Shown: positions 1-5,593 of the stretch, piece after piece
Numbering within the stretch: the stretch's first letter is position 1
Layout: every line of letters starts with the position of its first letter
Source of the DNA: Atribacteria bacterium SCGC AAA255-G05
Lineage (GTDB): Bacteria; Atribacterota; Phoenicimicrobiia; Phoenicimicrobiales; Phoenicimicrobiaceae
Length of the DNA stretch: 6,930 nucleotides
Assembly (NCBI GenBank): GCA_000405605.1
Contig: ASPA01000090.1
Coordinates: 1-6,930, forward strand
Reading direction: 5' to 3'
Translations under genes and position numbers: made by a program
Notes under the pieces: generated by a model
What the model saw: the letters and a program-made list of their open reading frames with translations, nothing else
What the model was told of the DNA's origin: nothing
Databases searched by the model: none

Positions 1-302
1 TAAAATTAGAAGTTACTCGTATATTAAAAGACGAAGGTTTTATTAGAGACTATAAATATAGAGAGGATAACAAACAAGGTCAATTGACCATCTATTTAAA
101 ATATATTAATAAAGAAAAGACTATTAATAACCTTAAAAGAATTAGTAAGCCTGGATTGAGAGTCTATGTAAAAAAAGACGAGATACCAGAAGTATTAGGC
201 GGTCTTGGGATCGCTATAATTTCTACCTCTAAAGGTATAATGACTGGTAAAGAGGCTCTACAGCGTCATCTTGGTGGAGAAGTAATTTGTTATATTTGGT
301 AA
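1..302 (+). CDS. rpsH: 30S ribosomal protein S8 (uS8), 3' part; N-terminus outside window
   Basis: The reading frame is open from base 3 and ends at TAA 300-302, giving about 99 residues. S8 is usually about 130 residues, so roughly the first 30 lie upstream of the window. S8 binds 16S rRNA in the platform of the small subunit and helps nucleate its assembly. The C-terminal family signature is clear: an IISTSKGIMT segment, then a KEALQRHLGGEVICYIW ending. An internal TTG at 84 could be mistaken for a start, but the upstream residues (EVTRILKDEGFI) match S8, so the true start is off the left edge. The next gene is rplF, as expected for the spc operon, but the 334-bp gap between them is unusually long. 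Confidence 0.97.
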   Translation, partial: KLEVTRILKDEGFIRDYKYREDNKQGQLTIYLKYINKEKTINNLKRISKPGLRVYVKKDEIPEVLGGLGIAIISTSKGIMTGKEALQRHLGGEVICYIW

Positions 303-310
303 ATATAAAT

Positions 311-436
311 TAGTATATAGTGAAGAAAATAGAAGACAGAATTCAGAAGCCAGAAGTCAGAATGAAATAGTATATAGTATATCGTATATCGTGAAGAAAA
401 AGAAGTCAGGAGTTAGAAGCCAGAAATCGGAATAAA
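311..436. repeat. Imperfect tandem direct repeat, two units of about 57 and 69 bp
   Basis: Unit 1 (311-367) and unit 2 (368-436) both begin TAGTATATAGT, pass through GTGAAGAAAA, and contain AGAAGCCAGAA and GAAGTCAG words before ending in GAATGAAA or GAATAAAA. The second unit has an extra TATATCGTATATCG insert and the order of the inner words is shuffled, so the duplication is degenerate. Confidence 0.7.
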
Positions 437-450
437 AAAAACAAAAATGT

Positions 451-484
451 CATTGCGAGCGACCGCAGGGAGTGTGGCAATCTC
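451..484. repeat. CATTGCGAGC...GCAATCTC dispersed-type intergenic repeat
   Basis: The segment starts CATTGCGAGCGA and ends GGCAATCTC, with ATTGC (452-456) and GCAAT (477-481) able to pair. A related word, GCAGGGAG, is at 465-472 and again at 550-557, so a second partial copy may lie about 85 bp downstream. Elements with these ends are common as intergenic repeats in environmental bacteria. That is general recollection and cannot be tested from one window. Confidence 0.55.
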
Positions 485-500
485 GGGAATAAGATTACTT

Positions 501-518
501 CCCCAGCTTTCGCTGGGG
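501..518. repeat. Perfect 7-bp GC-rich hairpin with 4-nt loop
   Basis: CCCCAGC (501-507), loop TTTC, then GCTGGGG (512-518). No T-run follows on either strand, so it does not look like an intrinsic terminator. It sits inside the GC-richer island of the rpsH-rplF spacer and is probably part of the dispersed repeat there. Confidence 0.7.
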
Positions 519-636
519 CAGGCTTGTTACGCTCCTCTTAATGATATTTGCAGGGAGCAGGGCAGAGTCGCAATACGAAATACGATTTGCGAAATACGAT
601 ATACGCGATAGGTAATACGAAAAGAGGAGGTTTTAT

Positions 637-1176
637 ATGTCTAGGATAGGGAAGATGCCAATCACCATTCCTAAAGAAGTTAAAGTTGAATTAAATAATA
701 ATAAGATAAAAGTATCCGGAGAAAGAGGTACTTTAGAGATAAACATCCATCCAGATATCCAAGTAAAGATAGAAGAGGATAAAATTTATATTTCCAGGCC
801 TTCCGATGGTAGATTTCACAGATCTTTACATGGATTAAGTCGAGCTTTAATAAATAATATGGTAAAGGGAGTTTCTTCAGGTTTTGAAAAAATCTTGGAA
901 ATACAGGGAGTAGGTTATCGAGCTGTTCTTGAAGATGGGAAAATGGTCATTCAGATAGGTTATTCTCATCCCATAAGTATAGAACCACCTAAAGGAATAG
1001 AATTTGAAGTGGAAAAACAGAAGATAATTAAAATAAAAGGCATTGATAAACAGTTGGTAGGGGAAACTGCTGCTAAAATAAGATTATTAAGGAAACCGGA
1101 ACCATATAAAGGGAAAGGAATAAGATATATCGACGAAGTAGTGAGAAGAAAAGTAGGTAAAACTGGCGCAAAATAA
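637..1176 (+). CDS. rplF: 50S ribosomal protein L6 (uL6)
   Basis: L6 has two similar alpha/beta domains and binds 23S rRNA near the sarcin-ricin loop and the GTPase-factor site. At 179 residues it has normal family length. The N-terminus MSRIGKMPITIPKEVKV is typical. The mid-protein EKILEIQGVGYRA segment is conserved, and the C-terminal signature PEPYKGKGIRYIDE is followed by VVRRKVGKTGAK. The ATG start has a strong GAGGAGG site at 624-630, six bases upstream. It lies between rpsH and rplR as in most bacteria. It is separated from rpsH by 334 bp and from rplR by 186 bp of repeat-rich DNA, both unusually long for this operon. Confidence 0.98.
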   Translation: MSRIGKMPITIPKEVKVELNNNKIKVSGERGTLEINIHPDIQVKIEEDKIYISRPSDGRFHRSLHGLSRALINNMVKGVSSGFEKILEIQGVGYRAVLEDGKMVIQIGYSHPISIEPPKGIEFEVEKQKIIKIKGIDKQLVGETAAKIRLLRKPEPYKGKGIRYIDEVVRRKVGKTGAK

Positions 1177-1180
1177 TCAA

Positions 1181-1290
1181 TATAAACTAATTTGATTCGT
1201 TAGTTAGTTAGTTAATTGGTTAGCTAGTTAATTGGTTAATATATATTAGTATTAAAATAGCTAAATATCTAACTAGAAGACAATTAACTA
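1181..1290. repeat. TTAGTTAG-rich spacer repeat, uninterrupted copy
   Basis: This begins TATAAACTAAT five bases after the rplF stop. It continues with GTTAG/GTTAATTGG words and then GGTTAATATA. A second copy, split by the insertion sequence, lies after secY (4090-4137 plus 5472-5522). The two share TATAAACTAAT, TTCGTTA, TTGGTTAGCTAGTTAATT and GGTTAATATA in the same order. The copy is partly palindromic: TAGTTAATTG (1209-1218) and CTAGTTA (1224-1230) face CAATTAACTA (1281-1290) and TAACTAG (1270-1276). This suggests a MITE-like or foldback element. Confidence 0.75.
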
Positions 1291-1345
1291 ATTTATCTTG
1301 CATTTTGTGCTTTGCTAACGACTATTTATTAATGATTATTTTATA

Positions 1346-1354
1346 GGAAGGGAG
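1346..1354 (+). promoter_or_regulatory. Ribosome binding site that decides the rplR start
   Basis: GGAAGGGAG at 1346-1354 lies eight bases upstream of TTG 1363. The alternative in-frame GTG at 1354 overlaps this site and would have no usable spacing, so TTG 1363 is preferred. Confidence 0.75.
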
Positions 1355-1362
1355 TGCTAATA

Positions 1363-1728
1363 TTGACTGAAATAGACAAAAGATTGGCTAGAATCAAAAG
1401 ACACAAAAGAGTACGTAAAAATATATCCGGTAGTAGCGAAAGGCCACGCCTATGTATTTTTAGGAGCCTAAAGCATATATATGCTCAAGTAATTGATGAT
1501 AAGGAAGGAATAACTTTAGTTTCTCTATCTACACTCGACCCAGAAATAAAGAAAAAAGAAAAATACCAGGGGAATATGAAGGCCGCTAGAGTGCTTGGCA
1601 GCTTGTTAGCTAAAAAGTTAGAGGAAAAGAGCATAAAAAAAGTAGTGTTCGACCGAGGAGGTTACCTCTATCACGGTAGAGTAAAGGCCGTAGCAGAGGG
1701 TGCTAGAAAAGGAAAGATAGTTTTTTAG
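1363..1728 (+). CDS. rplR: 50S ribosomal protein L18 (uL18), TTG start
   Basis: L18 binds 5S rRNA and, with L5, attaches it to the large subunit in the central protuberance. The protein is 121 residues from the TTG, matching the usual 117-122. The basic N-terminus (RLARIKRHKRVRKNISG) leads into the signature SSERPRLCIFRSLKHIYAQV. The C-terminus FDRGGYLYHGRVKAVAEGAR ends in GKIVF, as in the family. A longer version starting at GTG 1354 would add MLI and overlap its own Shine-Dalgarno site, so it is unlikely. The stop is TAG, which shows that TAG acts as a normal terminator in this genome. Confidence 0.96.
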   Translation: MTEIDKRLARIKRHKRVRKNISGSSERPRLCIFRSLKHIYAQVIDDKEGITLVSLSTLDPEIKKKEKYQGNMKAARVLGSLLAKKLEEKSIKKVVFDRGGYLYHGRVKAVAEGARKGKIVF

Positions 1729-1846
1729 TCTAAAAAATTATTTGAGAAGATATTTTTTAATATAAATTTAAAGAGAAGAGAAATTTAACAAAAAATATTT
1801 AGAACCAAAAGTTATATTAAGAAAAAATGGGAGAGGAGGTGGATAA
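1729..1846. other. AT-rich spacer between rplR and rpsE
   Basis: These 118 bases hold no gene. They contain AT-only self-complementary stretches, such as TAAATTT facing AAATTTA and AAAAAAT facing ATTTTTT. The stems are too weak to call a terminator. The spacer ends in a strong GAGGAGGT site for rpsE at 1833-1840. Confidence 0.6.
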
Positions 1847-2389
1847 GTGCTAAAAATAGACCCTGAAGGTTTAGAATTAAACGAGACAGTTGTTTTTGTA
1901 AATAGGGTAAGTAAAGTTGTAAAAGGTGGAAGGAGATTTGGTTTTTCTGCTATGGTCGTAGTGGGGAATGGTGAAGGAATAGTAGGTATAGGCTATGGGA
2001 AAGCCAAAGACGTTTCTGAGGCAATTAAAAAAGGGGCGGCAAGAGCAAAGAAGGATTTGATAAAATTAAGAATAAAAAAAGGAACTATCCCTTATACAAT
2101 TATAGGACGATATGGAGCTGCTAAGGTTTTTATGAAACCAGCCTCTCCTGGAACCGGAGTTATTGCTGGTGGTGCTGTTCGAGCGATATTAGAAGCAGCA
2201 GGATATCAAAATATTTTAACTAAGTCCTTAGGAAGTGATAATAATTTAAATATTGCCAAAGCTACTATGGATGCTCTTACAAATTTAAAGGATGCAAAAA
2301 ACGTAGCAAAATTAAGAGGGAAAAGTGTGTTGGAAATGTATGGCCAACGGTTACAACCAAGGGAGGTAACAAGCAATGAAATTAAATAA
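1847..2389 (+). CDS. rpsE: 30S ribosomal protein S5 (uS5), GTG start
   Basis: S5 lies at the back of the small subunit near the mRNA entry and decoding region and contributes to translational accuracy. At 180 residues it is slightly longer than typical. The N-terminal double-stranded RNA-binding-like domain starts LELNETVVFVNRVSKVVKGG and includes RRFGFSAMVVVGNGEGIVG. The C-terminal domain carries KPASPGTGVIAGGAVRAILE and NILTKSLGS, both family signatures. The GTG start is supported by GAGGAGGT at 1833-1840, six bases upstream. The 3' end overlaps rplO by 14 nt, so the tail (about PREVTSNEIK) shares DNA with the L15 ribosome binding site and start. The usual next gene, rpmD, is missing. Confidence 0.97.
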   Translation: MLKIDPEGLELNETVVFVNRVSKVVKGGRRFGFSAMVVVGNGEGIVGIGYGKAKDVSEAIKKGAARAKKDLIKLRIKKGTIPYTIIGRYGAAKVFMKPASPGTGVIAGGAVRAILEAAGYQNILTKSLGSDNNLNIAKATMDALTNLKDAKNVAKLRGKSVLEMYGQRLQPREVTSNEIK

Positions 2390-2816
2390 TTTATACCCGG
2401 CACCTAAATCAATTAAAAAGCGCAAGAGAGTAGGCAGAGGTTGTGGTTCAGGGCATGGTAAGACTTCCTGTCGAGGCTCAAAGGGGCAAAATTCTCGTTC
2501 GGGTGGTGGAGTCAGACCGGGTTTCGAAGGCGGTCAGATGCCTCTCTATAGAAGAGTTCCCAAAAGAGGCTTTACCAGTGTATTCAAAAAAAATTATAGT
2601 ATCGTAAATATTGGACGATTAGATATATTTAAAGATGGCGATGTAGTTACCCAGAAAGAATTAATTGATAAAGGAATTATAAAAAAATTAGGGTATGGAG
2701 TAAAAATATTAGCTAAAGGTGGCTTAAATAAGAAATTAACTATCAAAGCAAATAAATTTAGCCAAAAAGCGATCAGTGAGATTGAATCAGTTGGTGGGAA
2801 GATAGAGGTGGTATAA
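2376..2816 (+). CDS. rplO: 50S ribosomal protein L15 (uL15)
   Basis: L15 is a large-subunit assembly protein that binds 23S rRNA through a long basic N-terminal extension. It has 146 residues, the usual length. The glycine- and arginine-rich N-terminus is plain: RVGRGCGSGHGKTSCRG, then KGQNSRSGGGVRPGFEGGQM, then PLYRRVPKRGF. The globular C-terminus includes GVKILAKGGL and ends in a SVGGKIEVV strand. The ATG is nine bases after GGGAGG (2361-2366), a site located inside the rpsE coding region, so translation is probably coupled to S5. It normally follows rpmD, but here it overlaps rpsE directly. Confidence 0.98.
   Translation: MKLNNLYPAPKSIKKRKRVGRGCGSGHGKTSCRGSKGQNSRSGGGVRPGFEGGQMPLYRRVPKRGFTSVFKKNYSIVNIGRLDIFKDGDVVTQKELIDKGIIKKLGYGVKILAKGGLNKKLTIKANKFSQKAISEIESVGGKIEVV
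2805..2811 (+). promoter_or_regulatory. Ribosome binding site supporting the secY TTG start
   Basis: GAGGTGG lies in the last codons of rplO, five bases before TTG 2817. The secY start directly abuts the rplO TAA stop (2814-2816), which suggests translational coupling. Confidence 0.75.
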
Positions 2817-4085
2817 TTGTTAGAAACATTTCGTAATTTATTTAAAATTCCTGATTTAAAGAAAAGATTACTTTTTACTTTAGGAATGTTGGTTGTAGTT
2901 AGACTAGGGAGTCATTTGCCTTTACCAGGTATAGATAAAGAAGCAATGGCTAATCTATTTGCTCAGGGAGGAATATTGGGGTTTTTTGATCTTTTTGCCG
3001 GAGGAGCATTAAGCCGTTTTTCTGTTTTTGCTTTAGGAATAATGCCCTATATTAATGCTTCTATTATTATGAGTCTTTTGCAAGCTGTAGTTCCCATTTT
3101 GGAAAAATGGGCTAAAGAAGGGGAAGAAGGCAGGACCAAAATTACCAAAATAACTCGTTATTCAACAGTATTTTTAGCTATTATACAGGCGTTTGGAATA
3201 AGTGTTTGGCTGCAAAACATGGGAGTATTAATGATTTCGGGGTTTGGTTTCAGATTCTTATTATTAATTACTCTTACCGCAGGCACTTGCTTTTTAATGT
3301 GGCTGGGTGAAGAAATTACTGATTTTGGTATTGGTAATGGAATTTCTATAATTATTTTTGCTGGAATTATTGCCAGAATTCCTACTCAGCTCGTGCAAAC
3401 TGCTAAACTTTTTCAAGTTGGAGAAATTGGTATTTTACCAATGGTAAGTTTAATCATAGTCTCTATACTTGTTGTTGGAGGAGTTATTGCCATTCAAAAA
3501 GGACAGAGAAGGATACCGGTTCAGTATGCAAAAAGAGTTATAGGCCGTAGAATGTATGGTGGCCAAGGGACCCATATTCCCTTACGGGTAAATCAAGCTG
3601 GAGTTATTCCGATAATATTTGCCTCAGCAATATTACTTTTCCCAGCTACTATTGCACAATTTTTTCAAAATTTGCCTTTTATGAAAAGTATGTCTGATGC
3701 TCTTTCACCGGGACAGCCATTATATCTAATTTCGTATACTATATTAATTATACTGTTTACTTTCTTTTATACAGCAATTACCTTTAATCCTGCCAATATG
3801 GCGGACAATATGAAAAAATATGGAGGTTTTATCCCCGGAATAAGACCAGGGAAAAATACTACTGTATACATTGATCATATAATGACTCGTATTACATTAA
3901 GCGGTGCACTATTTTTGGCCGTAATTGCTATTCTACCCAATATTTTAATAAAAATTACTGGTATTACTACTTTCTATTTCGGAGGAACATCTTTGTTAAT
4001 TATGGTTGGAGTAGCTTTAGAAACCGTCCAACAAATTGAATCACACATGTTAATGAGGCATTATGAAGGATTTATTAAGAAATAG
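2817..4085 (+). CDS. secY: Protein translocase channel subunit SecY
   Basis: SecY forms the inner-membrane protein-conducting channel with SecE and SecG, and works with SecA or the ribosome. The 422-residue protein has normal length, with about ten hydrophobic segments. Seen in order: the N-terminal amphipathic LFKIPDLKKR region; the plug and second helix region around residues 58-88 (DLFAGGALSRFSVFALGIMP); GEEITDFGIGNGISIII (164-180); the cytoplasmic loop GQRRIPVQYAKR (229-240); NQAGVIPIIFAS (259-270); and the conserved C5 loop NPANMADNMKKYGG plus FIPGIRPG (324-345). It starts with TTG immediately after the rplO stop and ends in TAG. In most spc operons adk follows closely, but here 1508 bp intervene, nearly all an inserted element. 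Confidence 0.98.
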   Translation: MLETFRNLFKIPDLKKRLLFTLGMLVVVRLGSHLPLPGIDKEAMANLFAQGGILGFFDLFAGGALSRFSVFALGIMPYINASIIMSLLQAVVPILEKWAKEGEEGRTKITKITRYSTVFLAIIQAFGISVWLQNMGVLMISGFGFRFLLLITLTAGTCFLMWLGEEITDFGIGNGISIIIFAGIIARIPTQLVQTAKLFQVGEIGILPMVSLIIVSILVVGGVIAIQKGQRRIPVQYAKRVIGRRMYGGQGTHIPLRVNQAGVIPIIFASAILLFPATIAQFFQNLPFMKSMSDALSPGQPLYLISYTILIILFTFFYTAITFNPANMADNMKKYGGFIPGIRPGKNTTVYIDHIMTRITLSGALFLAVIAILPNILIKITGITTFYFGGTSLLIMVGVALETVQQIESHMLMRHYEGFIKK

Positions 4086-4089
4086 TTTT

Positions 4090-4137
4090 TATAAACTAAT
4101 AAGGTTCGTTAATTAGTTACTTGGTTAGCTAGTTAAT
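4090..4137. repeat. Left half of TTAGTTAG-type spacer repeat, split by the IS
   Basis: It begins TATAAACTAAT five bases after the secY stop and runs to TAGCTAGTTAAT, parallel to the intact copy after rplF (from 1181). The matching right half resumes at 5472, beyond the insertion sequence. Confidence 0.8.
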
Positions 4138-4156
4138 GGTTCTATGACAAATAAAA
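4138..4156. repeat. Left terminal inverted repeat of the IS
   Basis: This 19-bp end matches the reverse complement of 5453-5471 at 16 positions. The transposase TAG stop (minus strand, 4144-4142) lies inside it. Confidence 0.85.
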
Positions 4157-5361
4157 GTCTACCACCTTTTTATCACTTGCTTTGTTTATTTCAAAGGGAA
4201 TTTTCTTTACAAGTTGTAAATAAAAAGAGGGTGGCTCAGGCTCAAATTGTCTTTCTCTTTGAATATAGATATAAAGAATCTCTTTTTCTAGATCCCATTT
4301 AGATAGGGTAAATAGATTAATGTAAGAAGGATCAAGGATGATTCTTTTACTCCCTATCTGGATATAACCTTGGGTTGAATCTGGTTCTTGATATATTTTT
4401 CTGATAAAGTAGACACAGTAAGAGAAGTTTTTATTCTCTTTAAAAGTATCTGGTCTTTGATAATTTAGGTATCTTTGGTAATCGAGGTTAAAGTCGGCTA
4501 AGCGTCTGTCTATTTCGGATACTGATTCAAAATGACATCTGTTCCAGAACTTCCGGGAGAAGACACTATTAGTCCCTTCGATAGAGGCCTGATTCCAGGG
4601 CTTACGAGGGGCAGTAAAAACAGGGATGATGTTATGCAAAAGTAAGAAGAGAACTACCTTGGATAAGAATCTCTCCTTAGAGGAAGGACCAAAGAAGACA
4701 AAATCATTATCCATCTTAACCGCATAGGGTCTTTCGAATTTATGAATAAATTCTTCTAGCTGGGTCATTACTTCCTATTGGTTATAGCTTTCTACCCGGG
4801 TAAAATATTTTAAAGAACGCTTACCTCTTAAGGAGAAGCCTAAGAAGTTTAGCGGCTCAGTTCTCCCCTGGATAAACTTCTTGCCGATAAAATCTATCTC
4901 TAATAGTGACCCTTGGGAGATAATATTAAGGATGGTGTATTCCGGATAGAGTAGATAACGAGAAGCCCCTTTATTCTTACCCCTTTTTATCTTCTCGGTA
5001 AGTTGGTGCTTTTTTAAGATTCTGCCTATGTAGCGAAGGTGAGGGGGTAAAGTTAAAGGATAATATCTCTTCCAGAGATTGGCGATAGCACTAGCCCCAC
5101 AGAAGAAAGAAGAAGGGTTATCTTTAAGGTTATGGTAGACAGATAAGATCTTTTTTTCTTGATTGTCAGTATATTTTCTGGGTCTATCCTTTTTCCAACC
5201 CCTTTGATCGGGAGTAGGATCTTGATTAGATTGTTTGGTCCAGGATATTACAAATTCCATAGATACTCCTAAATACTTGGTAATTTTTCTCTTAGAGAGT
5301 TTTTTTTAAAATAAAGTTCATTGGCTTTTTGCCTAACTTTAATTAGATGGGGTTTTAACAT
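4142..5361 (-). pseudogene. IS transposase, rve/DDE integrase type, broken by an A8 frameshift and an in-frame TAG
   Basis: Likely translation begins at ATG 5361 (minus strand), with AGAGGTG just upstream. Eighteen codons in, an A8 run (5300-5307) shifts the frame. Unshifted reading ends after 30 residues at TAG 5271-5269. A -1 step gives KKKLSKRKITKYLGVS, a probable helix-turn-helix that runs on into the main frame. That frame has its own ATG at 5260 behind AGGAG. It ends at TAG (4777-4775) after ESYNQ and resumes, in frame, through EVMTQLEEF to a final TAG at 4144. DDE candidates are D in LLEIDFIG (codon at 4894-4892), the first D of VKMDNDF, and E in NQASIEGTNS, with 43 residues between the last two. 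Repaired, it would be about 405 residues. TAG ends rplR, secY and adk, so general readthrough is unlikely. It is probably decayed, although frameshifting at the A8 run is possible. Confidence 0.85.
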
Positions 5362-5364
5362 AAG

Positions 5365-5371
5365 CACCTCT
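5365..5371 (-). promoter_or_regulatory. Ribosome binding site for the transposase N-terminal frame
   Basis: On the minus strand AGAGGTG lies just before ATG 5361, with five bases between its AGAGG core and the start. It supports translation beginning upstream of the A8 run rather than only at the internal ATG 5260, which has its own AGGAG at 5270-5266. Confidence 0.6.
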
Positions 5372-5452
5372 TTTCTTTAAAGATGGTATCAATCTTTTTT
5401 TGGTATATTTTTTGTATTTTATCATGAATTCTGGTATTAATAAATGGTAAGG

Positions 5453-5471
5453 TTTTATTAGTCACATAACC
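5453..5471. repeat. Right terminal inverted repeat of the IS
   Basis: This 19-bp end is the reverse-complement partner of 4138-4156, with three mismatches. It is followed at once by the target duplication GTTAAT (5472-5477). Confidence 0.85.
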
Positions 5472-5522
5472 GTTAATTGGTTAATATAAATAGTAGCATT
5501 AAACTAGTGAACTATTTAACCA
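5472..5522. repeat. Right half of the split spacer repeat
   Basis: GTTAATTGGTTAATATA, then an ATTAAACTAG stretch and TATTTAACC, parallels the intact copy at 1231-1276. It completes the repeat interrupted at 4137. The rest of the spacer up to adk (5523-5593) is AT-rich with no recognisable feature apart from a weak AAAGGG-like site before the adk start. Confidence 0.75.
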
Positions 5523-5593
5523 AAAAAACAGTCGTTTTTGAACTAAAAGTTGATTAAAAGAAATATAACCGATTTAAAAAGAAAGGGAAAGTT

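Larger units (their letters stand above)
303..636. repeat. Repeat-filled spacer between rpsH and rplF
   Basis: No gene is visible in these 334 bases. From left to right there is an imperfect tandem duplication (311-367 and 368-436) built of AGTATATAG-, GAAGTCAG- and AGAAGCCAGAA-like words. Then comes a locally GC-richer island (about 450-570) with a CATTGCGAGCGA...GGCAATCTC element and a perfect hairpin. Last is a run of CGAAATACGATATACG words (571-622) that stops just before the rplF Shine-Dalgarno site. The TATATCGTATATCGT and ATACGATATACG words recur, partly as reverse complements, in the infA-rpmJ gap. This looks like layered dispersed intergenic repeats rather than coding DNA. I cannot pick out a promoter with confidence. 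Confidence 0.8.
4138..5471 (-). mobile_element. Insertion sequence, about 1334 bp, DDE (rve-type) transposase, 6-bp target duplication
   Basis: Terminal inverted repeats of 19 bp lie at 4138-4156 (GGTTCTATGACAAATAAAA) and, read on the minus strand, at 5471-5453 (GGTTATGTGACTAATAAAA). They match at 16 of 19 positions. The element is flanked by the direct repeat GTTAAT at 4132-4137 and 5472-5477. Removing the element and one GTTAAT restores TTGGTTAGCTAGTTAATT followed by GGTTAATATA, which occurs intact at 1217-1244 in the rplF-rplR spacer. The ends are therefore well supported. The single transposase runs opposite to the operon and its stop codon lies within the left inverted repeat. The integrase-like DDE domain and size suggest an IS481/IS3-like group, but I cannot assign a family. 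Confidence 0.88.

Noticed and set aside
501..518. GC-rich hairpin as an intrinsic terminator after rpsH
   Set aside because: No run of T follows on either strand, and it lies almost 200 bp past rpsH inside a repeat-rich island.
1201..1250. TTAG-rich tandem words as a CRISPR array or simple microsatellite
   Set aside because: There are no regularly spaced unique spacers. The words are part of a longer unit that is shared, in order, with the spacer after secY.
2376..2389. A hidden or fused rpmD in another frame at the rpsE-rplO junction
   Set aside because: L30 needs about 60 residues; the junction is a direct overlap, and no L30-like sequence appears in any frame nearby.
2206..2403. 65-codon open frame on the minus strand across the end of rpsE
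   Set aside because: It lies wholly antisense to rpsE and the rplO start, has no recognisable domain, and both plus-strand genes are certain.
4775..4777. TAG read as an amino acid (genome-wide amber recoding)
   Set aside because: rplR, secY and adk all terminate at TAG at the expected family length, so TAG is a stop here. The interruption is better explained as a mutation in the transposase.
5379..5401. AAAGAT/ATCTTT hairpin followed by T's near the right end of the IS, as a terminator on the plus strand
   Set aside because: The stem is only six mostly A-T pairs and the T-run merges with the stem, so it is too weak to call. Effective termination here would also cut off adk from upstream transcription.
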